Below, piece by piece: positions 56,430 through 64,000 of a DNA stretch of 64,000 nt. Every line of letters starts with the position of its first letter. The stretch's first letter is position 1. Source of the stretch: Alloyangia pacifica. Lineage in GTDB: Bacteria; Pseudomonadota; Alphaproteobacteria; Rhodobacterales; Rhodobacteraceae. The notes below the pieces were generated by a model. It did no database searches and was not told the DNA's origin. It saw only the letters and a program-made list of their open reading frames with translations. The stretch spans positions 62,001 to 126,000 of the forward strand of contig NZ_JAIVKX010000007.1 of NCBI RefSeq assembly GCF_020524285.1, given 5' to 3'. The translations under genes and the position numbers were made by a program.

Positions 56430-57416
56430 ATGCCGCAGAAACGCCTGACTGTTGTCGTCACGCGACGTTTGCCGGAGGTGGTTGAAACCCGCCTGAGCGA
56501 GCTTTTCAACGTCAAGCTGCGCACCGACGACCTCGCGATGACTCGCGCGGAATTGACCGCCGCGATGGCCGAGGCCGATGTGCTGGTGCCCACGCTGACC
56601 GACCAGATCGACGCCGGGCTGATCGCCCAGGCCGGTCCGCGACTCAAGCTGATCGCCAACTATGGTGCGGGCGTCGACCATATCGACGTGGAAACCGCCC
56701 GGGCGCGCGGCATCATGGTGTCGAACACGCCGGGGGTGATGACCGACGATACCGCCGACATGGTGATGGGGCTGATGCTGGCGGTGATGCGCCGCATGCA
56801 GGAGGGTCTCGCCACCATGCAGGAGGGCAACTGGGCCGGCTGGGCGCCGACCGCCTTCCTCGGCACCCGGCTCGGCGGAAAACGGCTCGGCATCCTCGGC
56901 ATGGGGCGGATCGGCCAGGCGGTGGCGCGGCGCGCCTCGGCCTTCGGCATGCAGATCCACTACCACAACCGCCGCCGGCTGCGCGACGAGACCGAGGCCG
57001 CGCTGGAGGCGACCTACTGGGAGAGCCTCGACCAGATGGTGGCGCGGATGGACGTGGTGTCGGTCAACTGCCCGCACACGCCCTCGACCTTCCACCTGCT
57101 GAACGCGCGGCGGCTGCGGCTGATGAAACCCTCGGCAGTGCTGGTGAACACCTCGCGCGGCGAGGTGATCGACGAATCGGCGCTGACCCGGATGCTCAAG
57201 GCGGGCGAGCTCGGCGGCGCCGGGCTCGACGTCTACCAGCACAAGATCAAGGGCAATCCCGAGCTGGTGAACATGCCCAATGTGGTGATGTTGCCGCACA
57301 TGGGCTCGGCGACGCTGGAAGGCCGGATCGAGATGGGCGAAAAGGTGATCATCAACGTCAAGACCTTTGCCGACGGGCACCGCCCGCCGGACCAGGTCGT
57401 GCCGGCAATGCTCTGA
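56430..57416 (+). CDS. D-2-hydroxyacid dehydrogenase, glycerate/glyoxylate reductase type
   Basis: A 328-residue NAD(P)-dependent dehydrogenase. The Rossmann motif is LGILGMGRIGQAVARRA. The substrate Arg lies in VNTSRGEVIDE and the catalytic His in VVMLPHMGSAT, preceded by a Glu in GNPELVN. The N-terminal NYGAGVDHIDVETA segment is common to the GyaR/GhrB branch. AGGGAGG precedes the ATG. It probably interconverts glyoxylate and glycolate, or hydroxypyruvate and D-glycerate. The rfbD-like gene starts 38 bases downstream. Confidence 0.88.
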   Translation: MPQKRLTVVVTRRLPEVVETRLSELFNVKLRTDDLAMTRAELTAAMAEADVLVPTLTDQIDAGLIAQAGPRLKLIANYGAGVDHIDVETARARGIMVSNTPGVMTDDTADMVMGLMLAVMRRMQEGLATMQEGNWAGWAPTAFLGTRLGGKRLGILGMGRIGQAVARRASAFGMQIHYHNRRRLRDETEAALEATYWESLDQMVARMDVVSVNCPHTPSTFHLLNARRLRLMKPSAVLVNTSRGEVIDESALTRMLKAGELGGAGLDVYQHKIKGNPELVNMPNVVMLPHMGSATLEGRIEMGEKVIINVKTFADGHRPPDQVVPAML

Positions 57417-57454
57417 GCCCGGCAGACAGGCAACTTGGAAGACACGGATAGATC

Positions 57455-58309
57455 ATGCGGATACTGATGTTCGGCGCGACGGGGCAGGTGGCGCGCGAGG
57501 TGCAGCGCCGGGCGCCGGTGGTGGCGCTTGGGCGCGACGAGGCGGACCTGACCGACCCGGCCGATTGCGCCGAGGCGGTGCGGGCCGAGGCCCCCGACGT
57601 GGTGATCAACGCCGCCGCCTATACCGCGGTGGACGCCGCCGAGAGTGACGAGGTCACCGCCGCGCGGGTCAACGGCGAGTCGCCGGGCGCCATGGCGCGG
57701 GCCTGCGCCGATCTCGGCATTCCCTTCATCCATATCTCCACGGACTACGTCTTCGACGGCACGGGCGATCAGCCCTTTGCCCCCGATGCCCGCACCGGCC
57801 CGCTCGGCGCCTACGGCCGCACCAAGCTGGCGGGCGAGGCGGCGGTGCGCGCCGCCGGCGGCACCCATGCGATCATCCGCACGAGCTGGGTCGTCTCGGT
57901 GCACGGCAAGAACTTCGTGAAGACCATGCTGAGGCTCGGGGCCGAGCGCGACCGTCTGACCATCGTCGCCGACCAGGTCGGCGGGCCGACCCCGGCGGCG
58001 GATATCGCCGAGCTCTGCCTCGCCGCGGCGAAGCAGCTGATCGAGTCGCCGGAGAAATCGGGCACCTACCACCTTTCGGGCGGACCCGACGTCAGCTGGG
58101 CCGATTTCGCCCGCGAGATCTTTGCCCAGTCCGGGATCACCTGCGAGGTGGTCGACATCCCGACCTCCGACTTCCCGACGCCGGCAAAACGCCCGGCCAA
58201 TTCGCGGCTGGACAACAGCGCGACCGAGGCCGCCTTCGGCCTGCCGCGCCCGGATTGGCGGGTCGGTCTCGCCGCGATCCTCAAGGAGCTTCGGGGCGCG
58301 GAGAGCTGA
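57455..58309 (+). CDS. rfbD: dTDP-4-dehydrorhamnose reductase
   Basis: A 284-residue extended short-chain reductase. It has a glycine-rich FGATGQVAREV, VINAAAYTAVDAAE, STDYVFDGTG, the catalytic Tyr-x3-Lys in AYGRTKLAGE, and RTSWVVS. It performs the last step to dTDP-L-rhamnose. The partner genes rfbA, rfbB and rfbC normally lie together but are not in this window. It lies 38 bases after the hydroxyacid dehydrogenase gene. Confidence 0.9.
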   Translation: MRILMFGATGQVAREVQRRAPVVALGRDEADLTDPADCAEAVRAEAPDVVINAAAYTAVDAAESDEVTAARVNGESPGAMARACADLGIPFIHISTDYVFDGTGDQPFAPDARTGPLGAYGRTKLAGEAAVRAAGGTHAIIRTSWVVSVHGKNFVKTMLRLGAERDRLTIVADQVGGPTPAADIAELCLAAAKQLIESPEKSGTYHLSGGPDVSWADFAREIFAQSGITCEVVDIPTSDFPTPAKRPANSRLDNSATEAAFGLPRPDWRVGLAAILKELRGAES

Positions 58310-58449
58310 TCTCCGCCCGCCCCGGGCAACTCATCCAGTTCAGCTAAAAACGCGGGAAACCTCCGCTTTCCGGCCATGTTCCTGCGCCGGTTCCGCCCGT
58401 CCTCTGCGCGATTGTGACGCCATCGCAACGAAGCGAATGAGGGTGACCC

Positions 58450-59343
58450 ATGGAACGGACACAGGAACGCGGCCTGTCCTCCGGGCAGGCCTGGGGTGTG
58501 GACAACGGCGTCCATCACGATCACGCGGCCCGGGACCACGCGACTCAGGACCTGGCTCTCGTGGATGCCGGCATTTCTGCCGGGGTCTTCGGGTATGACA
58601 ACACGGATGCGCGCTTGCGCGCGCGCCTCGAGGCACTCGACGAGGCGCGGCTCGAGGATGCGCTCGCCGAGCATGCGCTTGCGCATGAACAGGCCCTGCT
58701 CTCGCAGAGCCGGAAGTCGAAGCTCGCGTTGCTGCGCGGCGAGGCGGATGGCAGCGTGCGCGGCCTGCGCAACGCGGTGATCAGCATCGGCCATTGGTTC
58801 GACCTGGACCACGCGCCCGAGGACAGCGCCACGGCGCCCACGGTCGCGGGCTACGCGGAAAGCTGGCGCATCGGCTGGGCCGAGCGCCTGCCCGAGATCA
58901 TGCAGCTTTCGATCGATGGCCCGCTCGAGGAGATGGGGCTCGAGGACAAGGAACACATGCCCAGCAGCGAGCTGGTTCCCGAGCCCTTCCGGATCGGCGA
59001 GAGCACGCCCGCCGTGAGCGCGGAGGCACCTTCGGAGGCCGGGCGCGCCTTTCTTGTCGGAATGTTGGCAGAGGAAGACGAGTCGGAAGGTTTCGTCTTT
59101 GCCGGGCCTGCGGACACGGCCGGACCCGCCGGGCAGGTCGGAGATGCCTATCATGCGCAGGAGCAGGTGATGTTCGCCGAGAGCCAATACGCGGCGCTGC
59201 ACGGCGCGCTTTTCGATGGCGACGCCGCCTGGGAATGGAAGCTGGATCACACCGCTCCCGGCGAGGCTGCCACGCCGCATGAGGGGTACGATCGCCACGG
59301 CCCCGACGCGCATGGGCACAGCTACGATCTGCATTTTGCCTGA
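58450..59343 (+). CDS. acidic protein of unknown function
   Basis: I do not recognise this 297-residue protein. It is rich in Glu, Asp, Ala and Gly and has no signal peptide or membrane helix. The N-terminal part holds a His/Asp cluster (HHDHAARDHATQD) near residue 22. A charged helix-prone stretch (ARLRARLEALDEARLEDALAEHAL in two runs) follows, a middle with FLVGMLAEEDESEGF, and a C-terminus with HGPDAHGHSYDLH. GAGGG upstream supports the ATG at 58450. It stands alone between rfbD and leuA, converging on the latter. The His-rich ends suggest metal binding, as speculation only. Confidence 0.75.
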   Translation: MERTQERGLSSGQAWGVDNGVHHDHAARDHATQDLALVDAGISAGVFGYDNTDARLRARLEALDEARLEDALAEHALAHEQALLSQSRKSKLALLRGEADGSVRGLRNAVISIGHWFDLDHAPEDSATAPTVAGYAESWRIGWAERLPEIMQLSIDGPLEEMGLEDKEHMPSSELVPEPFRIGESTPAVSAEAPSEAGRAFLVGMLAEEDESEGFVFAGPADTAGPAGQVGDAYHAQEQVMFAESQYAALHGALFDGDAAWEWKLDHTAPGEAATPHEGYDRHGPDAHGHSYDLHFA

Positions 59344-59395
59344 GCGGATTGATTGGGGCAGGGGTGCACGTTCGGGCCGCGGGCTGAGCACGCAG

Positions 59396-59425
59396 CAAAA
59401 AGCCCGCTCCGTTGGGAGCGGGCTT
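59396..59425 (-). terminator. rho-independent terminator of leuA
   Basis: An 11-bp stem (AAGCCCGCTCC / GGAGCGGGCTT) with a 4-base loop; on the minus strand it ends in a T-run. It lies between the convergent unknown gene and leuA. Confidence 0.88.
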
Positions 59426-59486
59426 CGATGCGTCGTGGGGTGGCCCTTCGCGGGGTGGTCCGTCGCGTTGTCGGGCCGGGACCGGA

Positions 59487-61052
59487 TCAGCCAACGTCCT
59501 TGTAGCTGATTTCTTTCTGGTCGGTGCCGGTCTTGCTGCGGCGCACGTGCAGGCGGTTGAGCGCGTTCACATAGGCCTTGGCCGAGGCGTAGACCGTGTC
59601 GGTGTCCGCCGACTGGCCGGTGGCGATCTTGCCGTCCTCTTCGAGGCGCACGGACACGGTGGCCTGCGCATCGGTGCCCTCGGTCACCGCGTTCACCTGG
59701 TAGAGCTGCAGCCGCGCCGAGTTCGGGTAGAGCGCGCGCACCGCCTTGAAGGTGGCGTCGACCGGGCCGTCGCCTTCCATCACGCAGGATTTCTCTTCGC
59801 CGCCGACCTCCATCTCGAGCGTCGCCTCGGCCGGGCCACCGGTGCCGCAGACGACCTTGAGCGAGACGATCTCGAGGTGATCGGCGCCATCGGTCATCGC
59901 CGCCGTCACCAGCGCGAGAATGTCCTCGTCGAAGACCTCCTTCTTGCGGTCGGCGAGATCCTTGAACCGGACGAAGATGTCCTTGAGTTGGTTGTCGCCC
60001 ACATCGACGCCGAGATCCTTGAGCTTGGCGCGCAGCGCGGCGCGGCCCGAGTGCTTGCCGAGCGGCAGCGAGGTGCCCGCAAGACCGACGTCCTCGGGAC
60101 GCATGATCTCGAAGGTCTCTTTGTTCTTGAGCATGCCGTCCTGGTGGATTCCGGACTCGTGGGCGAAGGCGTTCTTGCCGACGATCGCCTTGTTGAACTG
60201 CACCGGGAAGCCCGAGACCGTCGCGACGCGGCGCGAGATGTGCATGATCTTGCGGGTGTCGATATGCGTCTCGTACGGCATGATGTCGCCGCGGACCTTG
60301 AGCGCCATCACCACCTCTTCGAGCGCGGTGTTGCCCGCCCGCTCGCCGAGGCCGTTGATCGTGCATTCGATCTGCCGCGCACCCGCCTCGACGGCGGCCA
60401 GCGAGTTCGCCGTCGCCATGCCGAGGTCGTTGTGGCAGTGGGTGGCGAAGATGATCTCGTCGGCGCCCGGCACCTTCTCGATCAGCATGCGGATCAGTTC
60501 CGCCGATTCCACCGGCGCGGTGTAGCCCACGGTGTCGGGGATGTTGATCGTCGTGGCGCCCGCCTTGATGGCGATCTCGACCACGCGGCAGAGGTAGTCA
60601 TGCTCGGTGCGGGTGGCATCCATCGGCGACCACTGCACGTTGTCGCAGAGGTTGCGCGCATGGGTCACCGTCTGGTGGATGCGCTCGGCCATCTCGTCCT
60701 GCGTGAGGTTCGGAATGGCGCGGTGCAGCGGCGAGGTGCCGATGAAGGTGTGGATGCGTGGGCGGTTGGCGTGTTTCACCGCCTCCCAGCAGCGGTCGAT
60801 GTCGTTGATCTGGGCGCGGGCGAGGCCGCAGATCACCGAGTTCTTGCTGCGCTCGGCAATTTCCGAGACGGCGCGGAAGTCGCCTTCGGAGGCGATCGGG
60901 AAGCCGGCTTCGATGATGTCGACCCCCATCTCGTCGAGCAGCTCGGCGATTTCGAGCTTCTCGTCATGGGTCATGGTCGCGCCGGGCGACTGCTCGCCGT
61001 CACGGAGGGTCGTGTCGAAGATGTACACGCGGTCTTTGGCTTGGTCGGTCAT
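59487..61052 (-). CDS. leuA: 2-isopropylmalate synthase
   Basis: A 521-residue enzyme, close to the 523 residues of E. coli LeuA. The catalytic TIM barrel opens with FDTTLRDGEQSPG, and the metal site HCHNDLGMATANSLAA and NGLGERAGNTALEEV follow. GKHSGRAAL lies in the linker. The C-terminal regulatory domain for leucine feedback is complete. It condenses acetyl-CoA with 2-oxoisovalerate in leucine synthesis. The start at 61052 gives the family N-terminus; the leader upstream contains a 10-bp hairpin. Confidence 0.96.
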   Translation of the reverse strand: MTDQAKDRVYIFDTTLRDGEQSPGATMTHDEKLEIAELLDEMGVDIIEAGFPIASEGDFRAVSEIAERSKNSVICGLARAQINDIDRCWEAVKHANRPRIHTFIGTSPLHRAIPNLTQDEMAERIHQTVTHARNLCDNVQWSPMDATRTEHDYLCRVVEIAIKAGATTINIPDTVGYTAPVESAELIRMLIEKVPGADEIIFATHCHNDLGMATANSLAAVEAGARQIECTINGLGERAGNTALEEVVMALKVRGDIMPYETHIDTRKIMHISRRVATVSGFPVQFNKAIVGKNAFAHESGIHQDGMLKNKETFEIMRPEDVGLAGTSLPLGKHSGRAALRAKLKDLGVDVGDNQLKDIFVRFKDLADRKKEVFDEDILALVTAAMTDGADHLEIVSLKVVCGTGGPAEATLEMEVGGEEKSCVMEGDGPVDATFKAVRALYPNSARLQLYQVNAVTEGTDAQATVSVRLEEDGKIATGQSADTDTVYASAKAYVNALNRLHVRRSKTGTDQKEISYKDVG

Positions 61053-61109
61053 TTTTCGGATCTCTTGAGTCGTCGTCCTGGAAAGGGTTCGCCGGCGCGA
61101 AACGTTCCT

Positions 61110-61145
61110 CCTCTGAGCGGTCGCGCCGAGATGCGCGCTCAGAGG
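61110..61145 (-). promoter_or_regulatory. hairpin in the leuA leader
   Basis: A perfect 10-bp stem (CCTCTGAGCG / CGCTCAGAGG) with a 16-base loop lies 58 bases upstream of the leuA start on the transcribed side. No T-run follows it and no Leu-rich leader peptide is evident, so a classical attenuator is not shown. The rest of the 344-base divergent gap must hold the promoters of leuA and of the gene at 61397, but no clear boxes are seen. Confidence 0.4.
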
Positions 61146-61396
61146 CGGATTAGGACTAGACGCAGGCCAAGCGCAACCGGCGCGCGGAACGCACGTGCAG
61201 CAGCGGGGATATGGCCAAGGGTCAACATGGGCGCGACTATACGCAGCGGAACCGAAATGAAAACCGAAAATCCCACCCGGATCGCGGAAAGTTATGCCGC
61301 AGCGCAGCACCTTGCCCGCGCCGCTTGAGTGACCGCGCCGCGTGCCCATATGCTTCGGACAAGCTGTTTGGTTCAGGGTCGTTTCGGGGGAGTTTG

Positions 61397-64000
61397 ATGA
61401 TCGGGCGTTTACTGAGGGCGGCACTTCTGGCCGCCGGCTGGCCCCTCGCGGCCCTCGCGCAGGAAGGCGGCGGCCCCGAGCGCGAGGTCTACGTCTTCGG
61501 CAATTCGCTGGTGCATTTCCTCGGGCAGGAGGCGCATAGCAACACGCCCTACTGGCTTGCGCAGCTCGCTCAGGCGGGCGGGGCGGAACTGGCGCTCGAC
61601 GGGCAATGGGGCTTCCTGCGCGATTTCTCGGACAACCTGCCGCCCGAGCCGAACTGGACGATTCCCGGCGTGAGCAACCATTGGGATCCGGGGCGCGGCG
61701 CCTTTGGCGATGCGGGCTATGACGCGGTGCTGATCACCCCGGCGAACTTCCTGCAGTACCAGGCGTCGGATGCGCCCTACCCGGGCATCAACCTCTCGGG
61801 CACCAGCCCTCTGGACGCGATTCTCAAGGTCGCCGACTGGGTCGAGAGCCACGCCCCGGGCACGCCGCTGTGGATCTACGAGGGCTGGCCGGACATGGCC
61901 TCGACCGCCGGCGACTACCCGCCCTCGGCGCGCGGCATGCGGCGCTACCACGACTACACGCTCGGCGCCTACGGGGTCTGGTACGACGATCTGCTGGACA
62001 AGCTGCGCGCCGCGCGGCCCGATCAGGCGGTGCATCTGATTCCCGTGGCGCGGGTCATGGCCGCGCTGCTCGAGGACGGCGGGCCGCTGCAGGACGTGCC
62101 GGTCGAGGTGCTCTATGTTGACGATGCGCCGCATGGCACGCCCTCGCTCTATTTCCTCGCGGCCATGGTGACCTACAGCGCTCTCTACGGCGCGCCGCCG
62201 CCCGAGGGGTACGCGCCGCCGCCCGAGATCGACCGCGAGATCGCCGCCGCCTACCCGCAGGTCGCCGCGCAGGTCTGGCAGGCGGTCTCGGAGGTTCTGC
62301 CCGAGGAAACAGCGGCGGATGCGCCGCAGCCGGACGCGCCGCGACAGGCCGCCGCCGAGCTTGCCGTCGAGCCTGCCGCCGAGACGCCCCTGCCGCCGCG
62401 CCCGGACCTGGCGCTGCCCGACTCCGGCGCCCGCCCCGAGGGCGCCCCGGCGCTGGCCATGGGGCTCAATGGCCTGTCGGACTGGTCCACCCAGCATCCC
62501 TTCGTCGATCTGATGAAATCCTCGCGGCCCTGGATCGGCCACCTGCCCGGGCAATGGGGGGGCGTCGAGATCGACGCGCTGCGCGCCCTCGGCGCGCTCG
62601 ACCCGGACGGCTGGCCGCTGCGCATCCCCGACGGCGTCGAGCGGCTGGAGGCGCTGCTGCTCACCGACCAGCCCCCAGAGGCGCAGCACCTGCGCGGCAC
62701 CTATGTCGTCACGTGGCAGGGCACGGGCGATCTACAGCTCACCGGCCGCGCCAGTCGCGTGCGCATGGAGGCGGGGCGGGCGCTCTTCGACTACACGCCG
62801 GGCGAGGGGTCCGTGGGCATCTCGATCTCGGCCACCGATCCCGAAGACCCGATCCGCGACATCCACGTGGTGCGCGAGGACCAGGTGCCGCTCTTCGAGG
62901 CCGGGGCCTTGTTCAACCCCGCCTGGCTGGCGCGCATCCACGACCTGCGCAGCCTGCGCTTCATGGACTGGATGATGACCAACGGCGCCCCGGTGCAGCA
63001 TTGGGACGACCGCCCGCGGATGAGCGATGCCACATGGGTGGCCTGGGGCGTGCCGCCCGAGGTGATGATCGCGCTCGCCAACGAGGTCGGTGCCGACCCG
63101 TGGTTCACCCTGCCGCATATGGCCGATGACGACTACGTTCGGCACTTCGCCGAGCTGGTGAAGGCGCGGCTCGACCCGGGGCTGAAGGCCTATGTCGAAT
63201 ATTCCAACGAGGTCTGGAACTTCATCTTCCCGCAGGCGCAGTGGGCGACGCAGCAGGCCGAGGCACGCTGGGGCCGCTCCGAGACCGGCTGGATCCAGTT
63301 CTACGGGCTGCGCGCGGCGCAGGTCATGGACATCTGGAGCGAGGTCTACGGCGCGGAGGCGAAACAGCGGCTGGTCCGGGTGATCTCCACCCACACCGGC
63401 TGGCCCGGGCTCGAGGAGCAGATCCTCACCGCGCCGCTGGCCTATCTGGCGCTCGGCCACCCGCCGCAGGAGAGTTTCGACGCCTATGCCGTGGCGGGCT
63501 ATTTCGGCTACGAGCTCGGCAGCGAGGAGATGGCCGGGCAGATGGACGACTGGCTGTCGCGCGCCGAGATGCAGGCGCAGGAGGACGGCGAGGCGCAGGG
63601 GCTGCGCCGCGTCGCCCTGCGCGAATACGTGAAACGGCACCGTTTCGACGCGGCCATGCTGCCCGTCGCCATGGCGCTGCAGGAGGGCTCGCTGGCCGAG
63701 CTGACCGGGGACATCCTGCCCTATCACGCCGGGGGGGCCGAGGCGGCCGGGCTGCGGCTGGTGATGTACGAGGGCGGCACCCATGTGGCGGCACAGGCCG
63801 AGCGGGTGCAGGACGAGAGGCTCACCGCCTTCTTCGCGCAGTTCAACTACAGCCCCGAGATGGCCAAGCTCTACGAGCAGCTGCTGACCGGCTGGATCGC
63901 CGCGGGGGGCACGCTGTTCAACGCCTTTGTCGACGTCGCGCCGGCCTCGCAATGGGGCAGCTGGGGCGCGCTGCGCCACCTCGATGACGCCAATCCGCGC
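61397..64000 (+). CDS. secreted two-domain protein: SGNH-like domain plus clan-A-like glycosidase domain (3' end outside window)
   Basis: An open frame of 868 codons runs off the right edge. A signal peptide (LLRAALLAAGWPLAALAQ) starts it, with GGGGGAG as ribosome site. Residues about 33-270 look like an SGNH hydrolase: FGNSLVHF near 36 and a D-x-x-H block (DDAPHG, 242-247). A Pro/Ala/Glu-rich linker near 290-345 follows. The last part resembles a GH clan A barrel, with an Asn-Glu pair (NEVWN, Glu605) and a second Glu at 792 (MYEGGTH), spaced like acid/base and nucleophile. A polysaccharide-active enzyme is likely; I do not know the family's name. Confidence 0.7.
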   Translation, partial: MIGRLLRAALLAAGWPLAALAQEGGGPEREVYVFGNSLVHFLGQEAHSNTPYWLAQLAQAGGAELALDGQWGFLRDFSDNLPPEPNWTIPGVSNHWDPGRGAFGDAGYDAVLITPANFLQYQASDAPYPGINLSGTSPLDAILKVADWVESHAPGTPLWIYEGWPDMASTAGDYPPSARGMRRYHDYTLGAYGVWYDDLLDKLRAARPDQAVHLIPVARVMAALLEDGGPLQDVPVEVLYVDDAPHGTPSLYFLAAMVTYSALYGAPPPEGYAPPPEIDREIAAAYPQVAAQVWQAVSEVLPEETAADAPQPDAPRQAAAELAVEPAAETPLPPRPDLALPDSGARPEGAPALAMGLNGLSDWSTQHPFVDLMKSSRPWIGHLPGQWGGVEIDALRALGALDPDGWPLRIPDGVERLEALLLTDQPPEAQHLRGTYVVTWQGTGDLQLTGRASRVRMEAGRALFDYTPGEGSVGISISATDPEDPIRDIHVVREDQVPLFEAGALFNPAWLARIHDLRSLRFMDWMMTNGAPVQHWDDRPRMSDATWVAWGVPPEVMIALANEVGADPWFTLPHMADDDYVRHFAELVKARLDPGLKAYVEYSNEVWNFIFPQAQWATQQAEARWGRSETGWIQFYGLRAAQVMDIWSEVYGAEAKQRLVRVISTHTGWPGLEEQILTAPLAYLALGHPPQESFDAYAVAGYFGYELGSEEMAGQMDDWLSRAEMQAQEDGEAQGLRRVALREYVKRHRFDAAMLPVAMALQEGSLAELTGDILPYHAGGAEAAGLRLVMYEGGTHVAAQAERVQDERLTAFFAQFNYSPEMAKLYEQLLTGWIAAGGTLFNAFVDVAPASQWGSWGALRHLDDANPR

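Noticed and set aside
61053-61396. Classical leucine attenuator with a leader peptide
   Set aside because: No short frame with a run of Leu codons and no terminator-type T-run was found; only a hairpin is reported.

Overview
The window is a GC-rich (about two-thirds G+C by eye), densely packed chromosomal segment of an alphaproteobacterium of the Rhodobacterales (Roseobacter group). The evidence is the RegB-SenC-RegA redox cluster beside ahcY, alphaproteobacterial AddAB, an HslV with a short pro-segment, a hemD-Mic60-hemY cluster, DUF2853, and a dispersed intergenic element with a TATTT core. A Salipiger/Pelagibaca-like genus is possible but is only a guess. I see no prophage, insertion sequence, CRISPR array, rRNA or replication origin. 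Most of it is core genome.

Layout. 1-8 kb: the end of a CCA-adding enzyme, a LysE exporter, two tandem ABC half-exporters, an RlmD-like RNA methyltransferase, two L,D-transpeptidases flanking a CAP-domain protein, and a 64-residue membrane protein with a structured leader. 8-18 kb: ferrochelatase, an NDUFAF5-like protein whose SAM-binding loop looks lost, then comF-grxC-nitrilase-MarR, a dicarboxylate/amino-acid symporter, ubiG, proline iminopeptidase, an orphan peptide-type binding protein and a lyxose isomerase. 18-22 kb: hslVU, an aminoglycoside-phosphotransferase-fold protein and a DUF1413 protein. 22-32 kb: one long minus-strand run, PAS protein-tsaE-amgK-murU-addB-addA-trxA, mostly with overlapping stop and start codons. 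32-38 kb: regB on the minus strand, senC and regA on the plus strand, a GNAT/HD pair, and ahcY. 38-46 kb: a secreted phytase-like esterase, an AGCS symporter with a universal stress protein, DUF2853, and a tsaD-gpsA-yciI-EVE run. 46-50 kb: hemD, an alphaproteobacterial Mic60/mitofilin, HemY and tRNA-Thr(CGT). 50-64 kb: lrgA-lrgB, kdsD-kdsB-kdsA, a Hint-domain protein, several singletons, leuA and the first 868 codons of a secreted protein that looks like an SGNH domain joined to a clan-A-like glycosidase.

How the genes fit together. Themes recur: envelope building and recycling (kdsDBA, amgK/murU, L,D-transpeptidases, ABC exporters, lrgAB), redox and haem physiology (regBA/senC, hemH, hemD, hemY, trxA, grxC), tRNA modification (tsaD and tsaE, in separate operons), and DNA repair (addAB). 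The clearest open questions are the pseudo-methyltransferase at 9.5 kb, the kinase-less PAS protein at 31 kb, the leader at 8.04 kb whose hairpin loop can pair with the Shine-Dalgarno, the 21-bp inverted repeat at 38.1 kb, the unrecognised acidic protein at 58.5 kb and the open-ended two-domain protein at the right edge.
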